DNA from: Pelotomaculum schinkii
Lineage (GTDB): Bacteria > Bacillota > Desulfotomaculia > Desulfotomaculales > Pelotomaculaceae
Direction: 5' to 3'
Assembly (NCBI RefSeq): GCF_004369205.1
Contig: NZ_QFGA01000003.1
Span: forward strand, 248,001 to 312,000
DNA: 64,000 nucleotides
This document shows, piece after piece, positions 31,639-39,359 of this stretch (position 1 is its first letter; every line of letters starts with the position of its first letter). The notes beneath the pieces are model-generated. The model made no database searches and was not told the origin of the DNA. It saw only the letters and a list, made by a program, of their open reading frames with translations. Both the position numbers and the translations under genes were made by a program.

Positions 31639-31668
31639 CCCCTGAAGCTGTTCGAGCAGCTTCAGGGG
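31639..31668 (+). terminator. Hairpin after the secreted-protein operon
   Basis: A perfect 12-bp stem (CCCCTGAAGCTG with CAGCTTCAGGGG) with a six-base loop. The downstream T tract is lacking, so termination may be partial. Confidence 0.6.
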
Positions 31669-31733
31669 CCTAGAGAAACCCCGGCAGGCGAGGCGAACCA
31701 CTGTATTTTCAGCATTCCCACTTTTAATGAACT

Positions 31734-31810
31734 GCACGAGGCAGGAAACGAATAGGACATTTGAGACTATATTAGCCGGGCCCCGGGAGGGGCGGCATCA
31801 ACAATGATGA
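31734..31810 (+). repeat. 77-bp duplicate of the 3' end of the 26271 gene
   Basis: Matches 27219-27295 with four differences (for example CCTCGG versus CCCCGG). With 32911-33355 it shows that a segment carrying this gene end and the Rpn gene was duplicated. Confidence 0.75.
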
Positions 31811-31924
31811 TTCTGGTTTATTAAAGGATGCCCGACAAAGCGGGTCTCCATTTCTTCTTTCCAAAGGTTGGATGTCCTCATGAAAAAGTGGGCTCTCCCG
31901 GGCGGAGGATCGTAATAATTTTTC

Positions 31925-31953
31925 TTGACAACGATTTTATAGAACTGCATAAT
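31925..31953 (+). promoter_or_regulatory. Promoter of the type III toxin-antitoxin operon
   Basis: TTGACA (31925-31930), 17 bp, CATAAT (31948-31953), about 45 bases upstream of the RNA repeats. Confidence 0.7.
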
Positions 31954-31998
31954 ATTATTAGAAAAAGATAATATACGTTTGTGGTAGCGATGAAGAAC

Positions 31999-32092
31999 TT
32001 ACCGCTCACCGATATGCGGACATAAGTGGTCGGGATTGATCGAATTTACCGCTCACCGATATGCGGACATAAGTGGTCGGGATTGAAGAAGT
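31999..32092 (+). ncRNA. Type III antitoxin RNA (tandem pseudoknot repeats)
   Basis: Two identical 41-bp repeats at 31999-32039 and 32046-32086, period 47. Each can form an H-type pseudoknot: CCGC (32002-32005) with GCGG (32016-32019), and loop CCGA (32009-32012) with TCGG (32030-32033). A promoter precedes and a terminator plus toxin gene follow, the fixed order of type III systems, where each processed repeat binds and inhibits one toxin molecule. Repeat length and number are like CptIN/TenpIN antitoxins. Confidence 0.75.
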
Positions 32093-32124
32093 AAACTCTC
32101 TGCGAAATGTAGAGAGTTTTTCTT
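32093..32124 (+). terminator. Attenuating terminator between antitoxin repeats and toxin gene
   Basis: AACTCTCT pairs with AGAGAGTT, followed by TTTCTT. In type III loci such a leaky terminator sets the excess of antitoxin RNA over toxin mRNA. Confidence 0.75.
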
Positions 32125-32141
32125 CAGGCTGAAAGAGAAAT

Positions 32142-32684
32142 ATGATTGAAAATGGTTTATATATTGTAAGCGAAAGTTATTTTGATAAATTTAAAAAGTT
32201 AGGGTGTAGTTTTAAAGACAGCAAAGGAGAAAACAGACCTGTATTTTGTTGTCTAAAGGATTTAAAATTCGATGGTTTATACTGGGCGATTCCTCTAAGT
32301 GAAATAACCGAAGAAAAAATTGAGAATGGTACAATTGATAGAGTCAAAAAATATATGAATTACAAAGAAAATAGCCTTGGATGGGCATATTATCATATTG
32401 CAAAAACAAATAAACCAGCAATTTACAATATAAGCTCTGTGCTTCCAATTACTGACCATTACATTGAACGTAAATGGATATTAAATCAGAAACATTTTGT
32501 CATTCCATATACTTCTGCTATAAAAATAATAAGAAGAAAATTTAAAAGAATTTTAAGTGAAGAAAATCGTTTTCCGAATAAGTTTGAGCAACATATAACA
32601 CTCATTAAAAATATTTTGATTAATGAATTAAGAGAAATTAATATTACCCAAAAAGATATAGCAACTACTAAAGAAGTTCTATGA
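32142..32684 (+). CDS. ToxN/AbiQ-superfamily endoribonuclease toxin (CptN-like)
   Basis: A 180-residue protein with ATG 17 bases after the attenuator. The N-terminus GLYIVSESYFDKFKKLGCSF, then RPVFCCLKDLKFDGLYWAIP and SSVLPITDHYIERKW, follow the pattern of small ToxN-fold toxins that cleave adenine-rich RNA and process their own antitoxin RNA. The C-terminal half is helical and Lys-rich. The upstream repeat-terminator arrangement strongly supports the call, while subfamily assignment (CptN versus TenpN) is tentative. The AT-rich codon use differs from flanking genes, pointing to separate acquisition. Likely roles are element maintenance or phage abortive infection. Confidence 0.8.
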   Translation: MIENGLYIVSESYFDKFKKLGCSFKDSKGENRPVFCCLKDLKFDGLYWAIPLSEITEEKIENGTIDRVKKYMNYKENSLGWAYYHIAKTNKPAIYNISSVLPITDHYIERKWILNQKHFVIPYTSAIKIIRRKFKRILSEENRFPNKFEQHITLIKNILINELREINITQKDIATTKEVL

Positions 32685-32706
32685 ATTCACAACTAGAACG
32701 CTGAAG

Positions 32707-32726
32707 CCGGGCATAAGCCCGGTTTT
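32707..32726 (+). terminator. Terminator after the toxin gene
   Basis: CCGGGC pairs with GCCCGG around ATAA, followed by TTTT. Confidence 0.7.
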
Positions 32727-32910
32727 ACTCTCAAGGGGGAGGTTCATAGCCTTCAGCATATTTGATTGACGTGGAATCGCTAAAAAAATGCAAATTTCCA
32801 AGGAATCTGCAGCCGAATTGTTAACGAATAGTAGAATGGAAAGCCTGGGGAGAATATCTCAGAACAAGGGCCAAAAAATGCTTAAAGAGAGGTTCGGGTT
32901 GCCTACTCAA

Positions 32911-33337
32911 TGTGAAACTTGATCGCAGGCCCAGTGATGCTCTGGAGGAATGGATGTTGTACCTGAACAACCTGGAAGGGAAAGAAATGGAGGCGATCGC
33001 CATGGAGAACCCGGGTATCAAAAAGGCGCTGACCATTGAGCAAATTTTTCTAAAAGATAAGAAGGAACGCAGGCTGTATGAGCTGCGGGAAAAAGCGTAC
33101 CGGGACGAGCTTTCCGCATTGGCCGGTGCCAGGGCGGAGGGGGAAGCCAGAGGAGAAGCTAGAGGCAGACAGGAGGCTATTTGCAAGTACCTGGAGGCCA
33201 GGTTTGGCGATGCTTCGCTAGGCTTGCAGGAAAAAGTCAGGCAGTATAATGAGTTGGAGAAACTGGACATGCTCATCAACAAAATATACACTGCTGCTTC
33301 GCTTGAAGAGGCCGGCGCTATCATTAACGGCATATAG
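32911..33337 (+). pseudogene. 3' fragment duplicate of the Rpn gene
   Basis: From GTGAAACTTGATCGCAGGCC onward it matches 28062-28523 almost base for base, but has only two GEAR units instead of about five. It lacks the N-terminal 160 residues, including the PD-(D/E)XK core, so any product would be nuclease-dead. Similarity continues about 18 bases past the stop. The upstream junction is sharp. Confidence 0.85.
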
Positions 33338-33372
33338 TTAAGACGATAGGTTTTCCCATTATGTGCAAGTTC

Positions 33373-33401
33373 AAACCAGGCATTTCGCCTGGTTTAATCT
33401 T
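33373..33401 (+). terminator. Intrinsic terminator
   Basis: AAACCAGG pairs with CCTGGTTT around CATTTCG, then ATCTTT. Confidence 0.7.
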
Positions 33402-33431
33402 TACCCTCTGTCACTAAAAGGGGGAGACTTT

Positions 33432-33509
33432 ATGAGATTACAGGGTCCGGTTCGTCCGGTGGTGGCAAGTCATAATGAGCAGTTAACGCTATTTAGAGGG
33501 GGTGGATAA
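33432..33509 (+). CDS. Possible 25-aa peptide with clamp-binding motif
   Basis: ATG behind AAAGGGGGAG. The peptide ends NEQLTLFRGGG. QLTLF closely fits the bacterial sliding-clamp-binding consensus QL[SD]LF. It directly precedes the PolI-like nuclease gene. Too short to be certain that it is a gene. Confidence 0.35.
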   Translation: MRLQGPVRPVVASHNEQLTLFRGGG

Positions 33510-33533
33510 AAAATATCGCATAAAGGAGATTTG

Positions 33534-34610
33534 ATGCTTGTTGATGGGAATTCCTTGTTGCACAGGTGTTTCCATGCTTTTCCCCCGATGAGTGCGCCTG
33601 ACGGTAGGCCAACAAATGCTGTCTTTGGAATGCTCCGGTTACTTGTAAATATTATAGATGCACGTAAGCCAACCCATCTAGCTGTTGCTTTCGATTTATC
33701 CCGTAATTCTTTTCGCAAAGAAGCATACCCGGAATACAAGGCAAATCGTAAGGAAACCGATCCGGATCTAGTACCGCAGTTTTCTATAATAAGAGAAGTA
33801 TTAAAAGCCTTGAACATTCCATACTTTGAAAAAGAGCTCTATGAGGCCGACGATATTATCGGTACCCTGGCTTGCCAGACTCAGGCTGACTACAAAGTAA
33901 AGATACTTACCGGAGATAGGGACTGTTTACAGTTAATCAACGAGAAAGTTTCCGTTCTTCTAACGATAACGGGAGTTTCCAAATTAGTAGAGTGTACCCC
34001 CGAAAGCACTGAGAAGAAACTCGGATTTAGGCACGATCAAGTCCTTAGCATGAAAGCTCTGGCCGGCGATCACTCCGATAACATTCCCGGTGTTAGGGGG
34101 GTAGGTGAAAAAACAGCCCTTTCCCTGCTAGATAAATACGGTACGATAGAAGGCGTTATAGCGTCGGCCTCAGAAATACCAGGTAAGCTGGGTGAAAAGG
34201 TTCGGACGAGCGTCGAAATGATTCGTTTGAGTCAACAGCTGGCAACAATTGTTTGTAATGTCTCCCTTGATGTGGAACCGGAATCTCTAAGACTGAGGAT
34301 TAACCGGAAAGCCGGTACCGAAATATTAGCTCGGCTTGGAATAAAATCAATTAACCTGGACGGATTAGTCTCACAGTCACCACAGGTATCAAAGCCAGCC
34401 AGGCCTACCATCCAACACAATGCGGGTCGTATAGTTATTCCGAGCACAGGAAGCCAACAGCGCTGCGGTATATGTGCAAGGCCGATACCATGCAGGCGTT
34501 TTGTTGAGCTTGGCGAACATGGGAAACTCGCATTTGGTGCAAAAATATTTTGGGCATGCCGTATTTGCTCGGCAGCTCTGAAACCGGACTGTTACAAAGA
34601 AATACCATAG
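33534..34610 (+). CDS. PolI-like 5'-3' exonuclease/flap endonuclease with Cys motif tail
   Basis: A 358-residue stand-alone version of the PolA N-terminal nuclease. MLVDGNSLLHRCFHAFPP with AVFGMLRLL, AFDLSRNSFRKEAYPEYKAN, YEADDIIGTLA and LTGDRDCLQL are the metal-binding and arch motifs. ALAGDHSDNIPGVRGVGEKT is the H3TH. No polymerase domain follows. Instead, the last 80 residues carry CGICARPIPC and CRICSAALKPDC, a likely zinc-binding module not usual in this family. ATG 33534 follows AAAGGAGA; a TTG at 33531 is too close. It probably processes flaps or primers during element replication or repair. Confidence 0.85.
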   Translation: MLVDGNSLLHRCFHAFPPMSAPDGRPTNAVFGMLRLLVNIIDARKPTHLAVAFDLSRNSFRKEAYPEYKANRKETDPDLVPQFSIIREVLKALNIPYFEKELYEADDIIGTLACQTQADYKVKILTGDRDCLQLINEKVSVLLTITGVSKLVECTPESTEKKLGFRHDQVLSMKALAGDHSDNIPGVRGVGEKTALSLLDKYGTIEGVIASASEIPGKLGEKVRTSVEMIRLSQQLATIVCNVSLDVEPESLRLRINRKAGTEILARLGIKSINLDGLVSQSPQVSKPARPTIQHNAGRIVIPSTGSQQRCGICARPIPCRRFVELGEHGKLAFGAKIFWACRICSAALKPDCYKEIP

Positions 34611-34634
34611 GAAATTAGGAATAGGAATGGTGAA

Positions 34635-34750
34635 CTACCCCTTCCTTCGCTCCGATCAGGAAGGGGTTTCCTGATCAGGCGAATTTGTGGGTTTCCTGCT
34701 TCATCGTGAGCCTACCGGCACAGCTATACAGGCGTAAACTCATGATCCAT
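34635..34750 (-). ncRNA. Orphan omega-RNA-like IS605/IS1341-type end
   Basis: On the minus strand the order is TTTACGCCTGTATAGCTGTG, CCGGTAGGCTCACGATGAAG, a hairpin CCCCTTCCT with AGGAAGGGG, then GTAGTTCAC. This is the look of the right end and guide RNA scaffold of TnpB-carrying elements, and the ACGCCTGTA core recurs beside the intact tnpB at 20560-20668. No tnpB is adjacent. Recognition from memory, not a covariance search. Confidence 0.45.
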
Positions 34751-34803
34751 AAAAAGGTTGGGTCTGAGAAGTGTAGCTTTCATAAAGGGGCTTAAAAATT
34801 TTT

Positions 34804-34829
34804 CCTTGGCGAGATGCCAAGGTTTTTCC
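34804..34829 (+). terminator. Intrinsic terminator
   Basis: CCTTGGC pairs with GCCAAGG around GAGAT, flanked by A and T runs on both sides, so it may act in both directions. Confidence 0.7.
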
Positions 34830-34857
34830 TTTGTATGACAAGTAGGATAAACCATAG

Positions 34858-34994
34858 AACGTGTAGAATTTTATGAAAGGAGACAACCACCATGGAAAGG
34901 TTAAAACAATCCCGGAAAGGTTATACTTCAAACCGGGAGGGGAAGGAGTTGAAACCTGAAGTGAGAGTTGTTTTTGGAGATAATTCTACACGTT
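34858..34994. repeat. 13-bp perfect inverted repeat around the small pre-recombinase gene
   Basis: AACGTGTAGAATT (34858-34870) is exactly inverted as AATTCTACACGTT (34982-34994). One copy lies in the leader, the other inside the 62-aa gene. Could be an operator pair or recombination accessory sites. Confidence 0.6.
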
Positions 34995-35080
34995 TACAAG
35001 ATGCATTTCGTCTACTGGCCGAGTTCTTTGAACAGGAAAAAGCTGAACAGGATTCAAAGGCTGGGGGTGGTAACCGTTGA
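34892..35080 (+). CDS. Small protein coupled to the serine recombinase, 62 aa
   Basis: ATG behind AAAGGAGAC. A basic N-terminus (ERLKQSRKGYTSNREGKEL) and an acidic helical C-terminus (DAFRLLAEFFEQEKAEQD). It overlaps the recombinase start by four bases, so the two are translationally coupled. The position suggests a regulator or directionality factor for integration/excision, but no family is recognised. Confidence 0.6.
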   Translation: MERLKQSRKGYTSNREGKELKPEVRVVFGDNSTRLQDAFRLLAEFFEQEKAEQDSKAGGGNR

Positions 35081-36630
35081 ATATTGCGGCTATCTACCTT
35101 CGTGTATCTACTGAAGACCAAGCACGACATGGCTATTCACTCGCTGACCAATTATCGGTTTGTCGGGAGAAAGCGTTTGCGATGGGGGCCGATGAGATTT
35201 TGGAGTTCGCCGATGAGGGTGTTTCCGGGGAACTCTTAGATAGGCCGGGTTTATCGGACTTGCGTGAGTCTATAAGAAACGGGCAGGTCAATATTATGAT
35301 CTGCTATGACCCTGACCGCCTATCTCGTAACCTGGCGCATCAGCTACTTTTAACAGATGAAATTGAAAGAGCTGGCGTCCGGCTGGATTTTGTTAATTTT
35401 GAATGGCAGAACACGCCAGACGGTAGACTTTTTTATGCTTTAAGAGGTGCAATCGCTGAATACGAAAAAGAAAAGATCCGGGAAAGAACTGTTAGGGGAA
35501 AAATGCAGAAAGCCCGTCAAGGTGGTCTGCCTGTCCGTGCTGATTCCTATGGTTATAAATTCGAAAAAGGAACATTACTGCTTAACCAGGAAGAGGCTGA
35601 AGTAGTCAAATTAATTTACAAGTGGTTTATATCAGAAGATATGGGGGTTAATGGTGTTGCAACCAGGCTTACCGAGCAATGTATCCCTACCAGAAAAGGC
35701 AATTCGATATGGCAACGGTGTGTAGTAAAAACCATACTTACCAATCCTATGTATGCCGGTACATTCTATTATAACCGGAGGGATTGTAAGGGGGTTGCTT
35801 ATAACAAACATCTACCTCTGGAGAAAAGGGTTAAGGCCAAAAGCAAACCAAAGGATGAATGGATATCCATACCAGTTCCTGCCATCGTTGATCTGGCAAC
35901 TTGGGAGAAAGCACAAGAAAAAATTAAATCAGCACGTAGGTTATGGTCGGGGTGGTCGCGAGAAGAATATCTTTTATCAGGGATAATCTCATGTACTGAC
36001 TGTGGCAATACGATGCACGGGGCCGTTAAAGTAAAATATAACGGAAATAAGGAACGTGGCTATACGTGCGTAAAGACAACAGCAGGTACTTCCAATAACG
36101 GATGTAAGCCAATTAAGCGAGTACCTGCTGAAATAATAGAAGTGATTGTTTGGGAACAAGTATGTACCTGGCTCAACGACCCTGATGCTCTTACCAGCGA
36201 GATTAGGGAGCGTACAACGGAGAAAGATTTACGAGCCGACTTGGAAAGGATAGAAAAACTCATCGCCGATGTTGAGAAGGGGAGAGACAATGTTAGGAAT
36301 GCTTTAGCAGCCGGGTTATTTGATCTTGATCCCAAAACTACGAAACTATTGCAAGGCCTTAAAGGACGTGAAAAGCAATTACTGACGCGTAAAAAAGAAT
36401 TGGAGATAGCTTTACATCGGAGCACGGCAGCAGAGATCAGGGTTAAGGAAATACGTAAACAAGCAGCTTCATTCCTGTCGAAATTGGATGCGCTCTCTTT
36501 TGATCAGAAAAAAGCTCTTTTGCGTACGCTTGTACAGCAGGTAACGATTTCAGGCCGGGGAGATAACTTACGGGTTACGGTACACGCAGCTTTTTTGCCA
36601 GAGGTAGAAGCGAAAACAAAAAAATTGTAA
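35077..36630 (+). CDS. Large serine recombinase (element integrase)
   Basis: A 517-residue protein with TTG start behind GGGGGTGG. The resolvase domain begins with IAAIYLRVSTEDQ (nucleophile Ser near residue 11), then DEGVSGELLDRPGL and YDPDRLSRN. The recombinase domain follows (ANPMYAG-like TNPMYAGTFYYN near residue 225). A zinc-ribbon domain (CTDCG ... C) near 305 and a coiled-coil C-terminus (residues 375-460) complete the large-serine-integrase layout. These enzymes integrate elements at a specific site without needing host factors. It ends 28 bases before the interrupted chromosomal gene, so it is at the right end of the ICE. Confidence 0.9.
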   Translation: MNIAAIYLRVSTEDQARHGYSLADQLSVCREKAFAMGADEILEFADEGVSGELLDRPGLSDLRESIRNGQVNIMICYDPDRLSRNLAHQLLLTDEIERAGVRLDFVNFEWQNTPDGRLFYALRGAIAEYEKEKIRERTVRGKMQKARQGGLPVRADSYGYKFEKGTLLLNQEEAEVVKLIYKWFISEDMGVNGVATRLTEQCIPTRKGNSIWQRCVVKTILTNPMYAGTFYYNRRDCKGVAYNKHLPLEKRVKAKSKPKDEWISIPVPAIVDLATWEKAQEKIKSARRLWSGWSREEYLLSGIISCTDCGNTMHGAVKVKYNGNKERGYTCVKTTAGTSNNGCKPIKRVPAEIIEVIVWEQVCTWLNDPDALTSEIRERTTEKDLRADLERIEKLIADVEKGRDNVRNALAAGLFDLDPKTTKLLQGLKGREKQLLTRKKELEIALHRSTAAEIRVKEIRKQAASFLSKLDALSFDQKKALLRTLVQQVTISGRGDNLRVTVHAAFLPEVEAKTKKL

Positions 36631-36660
36631 AATTATTGTAGTTACTTCTGTATGTAATGT
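36631..36660. other. Right boundary of the ICE (attR region)
   Basis: Between the recombinase stop and the first codons (GTG GGC AAC CTG) of the truncated chromosomal gene. The recombination core cannot be fixed because the left end is outside the window; a GTGGGCAACC-like core from the target gene is plausible. Confidence 0.5.
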
Positions 36661-38482
36661 GGGCAACCTGCAGCAGTACCAGGAGGCGCAGTACGATGCG
36701 CTGGCAGGAAAAGCCAGGATCAAAATACCGGGAACGGAAATTATGCCGCAGGTATGGGTGGAGGAGGGCGCCTCGATTGACCCCTCCGCGAAAATCAGAG
36801 GCCCGGCCCTGATCGGGGCTGATTGTCAGCTGGGGGCTGCAACCCGCATAGAACCTTTTTCGATCCTGGGGCAGGGCTGTCTGGTGCGGGAAAGGGCTTC
36901 GATCAAGAGAAGCGTCCTCTGGAACAATGTCTATGTAGGTCCCGGGGCTGCTTTACGCGGGGCTGTCCTAGGCAGCCGGGTCCAGGTGCTGGCCAAGGCA
37001 GGCATATACGAGGGGGCGGTTGTTGGTGACAATTCGATTATCCGTGAAAACGGCCTGCTCAAGCCTGACGTCAAGCTGTGGCCGCATAAGCTGGTTGAAA
37101 CAGGGGCGACCGTTCACCGCAGCTTGATCTGGGGTTCCTGTTCTCCCAAGAAAATCTTTGGTTTTGAGGGGATCTCCGGCCTGATCAATGTGGAGATTAC
37201 GCCTGAGTTCGCTGCCAGGATCGGCGCTGCCTTTGGCTCCGTAGCCGGAGCCGGGGCGCGTCTAGCCGTCAGCAGCGACAGTTACGCTGCTTCTGTAATG
37301 CTTAAGGAAGCCGCAAAAAGCGGGATGCAGTCGGTAGGGGCGCAAGTTTTGGACTTCGGTCCCGGCATTACGCCGGTGAGCCGCTTTGGTGTCAGGGAGA
37401 CGGGTTGCCGGGGGGGAATTCACGTCAGGATATCACCGCAGGCGCCCGACAAGGTGACCATGGTATTTACCAACCCCCACGGTGGGAATATTTCCAGGGA
37501 CCAGGAGCGCAAGATCGAAAACGCCATGGCCAGAGAGGACTTTTTGCGGGCGGAAACAGGCAGGATCAAGCCGCCGGAGGTCCTGACGCAAGTTGCGGAC
37601 AGCTATCTTTCAGCCATATGTGCGGGTTTAAGCGCACTCAGGCTGCGGGAAGCCAATTTTAAACTGCTGCTCTGCTATGACCAGGTCAATCTGGAAAATA
37701 TCGTTGGGAACCTTTGCGCCAGGCTGGGGTTAGGCTTGGAAAGCATCGGCCTGGAAAGCGACGCAAAGGCATACCGTGGCTGGCGTTCTCACCAGGAGCT
37801 GCTGCCCGCCCTGTCCCGGGCGGTCGTTGACGGCGGCGCCGACGCCGGAGCCGTCCTGGACTCCAACGCCGACCGCCTGATCCTGATCGACAACAAGGGG
37901 CAGGTAATTCAGGATGAACTTCTGACAGCCCTGCTCTCTTTGATTATCCTGAAGGGGGAGGAAGGCCCGGTGGTGGTGCCGGTTACGGCCCCGCGCGCCA
38001 TAGAAGCGCTGGCCGAGCGCTACCGGAGCAGGGTGGTGCGCACCAAAACCGCCATGCAGGATTTCCTGGATAAAGTACTGGCTCCGGAGAACGGGATAGA
38101 AGGGATATCCCAGTTTTTCCTCCACTTTGACGGGTTGGCAGCCCTGGCCAGGGTGCTCGACCACGCAGCCCGTTTCAATACCTCGATATCCGATCTGGTG
38201 GCCGAAATACCTGAATTTTTCATGGACCGGCGGGAGGCCCCCGTCCCCTGGGAGGCCAAGGGCAGGGTCATCAGGCAGCTGATTCAGGATCCCCCGGCCA
38301 GCCGGCTGGAACTGCTGGACGGGGTCAAGGTCTACCACGAGGACGGCTGGGCGCTGGTGCTGCCGGACCCGGACGAGCCCTTCTGCCGGGTCTTCAGCGA
38401 AGGCAGCACCATGGAAATCGCCGAGTCGCTAACCGATATGTACATCAAAAAAATTAACGATATCGCGGGTATTGTGAGTTAG
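36659..38482 (+). pseudogene. Mannose-1-P guanylyltransferase/phosphomannomutase-like gene, 5'-truncated by ICE insertion
   Basis: The frame starts with VGNLQQYQEAQYDAL, the junction segment that in intact proteins follows a nucleotidyltransferase domain ending in a YWCDVGNL-like motif; that domain is absent here. Residues about 15-150 are left-handed beta-helix hexapeptide repeats (IGADCQLGAATRIEPFSILG, VLWNNVYVGPGAAL). From about 175 on follows a phosphomannomutase-like domain (SSDSYAASVMLKEAAKSG, DSNADRLILID). The mutase active-site Ser-His motif is replaced by GIHVRISPQAPDK, so this domain is degenerate as in many such fusions. No proper start codon context exists. The missing 5' part should lie left of the ICE. 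Confidence 0.8.
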
Positions 38483-38492
38483 TGTAATCATT

Positions 38493-38665
38493 GGGGTCAG
38501 GCTTGAATTATTCACTTATTTTTTTCCGAATCACATCTTCTACATAAGATGTGTCCTTATACCTACCGGACTTTATTTTTGATAACAAGGATACACGGTT
38601 TTTGGCCATATCAATTACCTGGATGATTATGGCATTTAATAAGTAAATATTTCAAGTCTGACCCC
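38493..38665. repeat. MITE-like element, copy 1 (173 bp)
   Basis: Ends form a 28-bp imperfect terminal inverted repeat: GGGGTCAGGCTTGAATTATT with its partner AATATTTCAAGTCTGACCCC. No coding capacity. The same element occurs at 39360-39533 in the same orientation. The end sequence resembles those around RAYT/IS200-like transposases in related genomes (recalled, unchecked). Confidence 0.75.
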
Positions 38666-38674
38666 GCTCACCTC

Positions 38675-39340
38675 TCAGTATGGTTTCTCCGGCACATCAA
38701 TATACTTAACCTGGTATCCTTTTTGGGAGGCCAATTTTTCAGCATCGGAATGATAGTGAAGGTCAACCAGCCAGACATTTGATTCATTTATAAGGTCCTC
38801 TAACAAATCAAGTGGGGCAGAGACGAGTAAGGCGTATATTTTGAAATTACCTTCCCGAACAGCCTTGTAGTGGGATTTGGTAATAGCGTTGTCCTTATCT
38901 TCTGCGATCTTCTGTTCGGAGTAATCGAGAAACTCGTTTATCCACGTAGAGTAGGCTGCACTCAGATCATTATTGTTAACCGTTGCAATGCCTCCGCCCT
39001 GAACTCCGGGTTCGGCAATCCACATATTCTTTACACTAATGTCATTTTTATCGGCAAAGGCAGAGGCCTCTTGCAGGGTGATATACTTGTCATAGACGAC
39101 AAGGGCTTCCATGATTTTACTTCCTTCGGCCGAGGATTGATTCTTCAAAACATCAACCCTTCTGTTTTTATACAGATCCATGCTCTCTTTTCCGCCAGGC
39201 TGTCCTATAAAGACTTTTACTTCACCTTCGCCATTATCAATTTTCAATGATTGATCTTTAGATTCCAATGCCATGGCTCCTGTAACATAAGCGATAACAG
39301 TAAATAACGCAACCAGAAGAATAGCGATCTTAATTTTCAC
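38675..39340 (-). CDS. Secreted or membrane-anchored hypothetical protein, 222 aa
   Basis: A GTG at 39340 lies nine bases after GAGGAGG and gives KIKIAILLVALFTVIAYVTG, a signal peptide or anchor; the longer frame into the MITE is unlikely. The mature part is mixed alpha/beta (VKVFIGQPGGKESMDLYKNR, ITLQEASAFADKNDIS) with an extracytoplasmic look. Function unknown. The gene is sandwiched between two MITE copies, whose arrival may have altered its promoter. Confidence 0.6.
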   Translation of the reverse strand: MKIKIAILLVALFTVIAYVTGAMALESKDQSLKIDNGEGEVKVFIGQPGGKESMDLYKNRRVDVLKNQSSAEGSKIMEALVVYDKYITLQEASAFADKNDISVKNMWIAEPGVQGGGIATVNNNDLSAAYSTWINEFLDYSEQKIAEDKDNAITKSHYKAVREGNFKIYALLVSAPLDLLEDLINESNVWLVDLHYHSDAEKLASQKGYQVKYIDVPEKPY

Positions 39341-39359
39341 GCTAAACAACCTCCTCATT

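Noticed and set aside
31999-32086. Two direct repeats as a minimal CRISPR array
   Set aside because: The spacer is only 6 bp, no cas genes are present, and the repeats sit between a promoter and a terminator ahead of a ToxN-like gene, which fits a type III antitoxin RNA.
32821-33333. Minus-strand 170-codon frame
   Set aside because: Antisense of the duplicated Rpn 3' part; the same shadow frame exists opposite the full Rpn gene.
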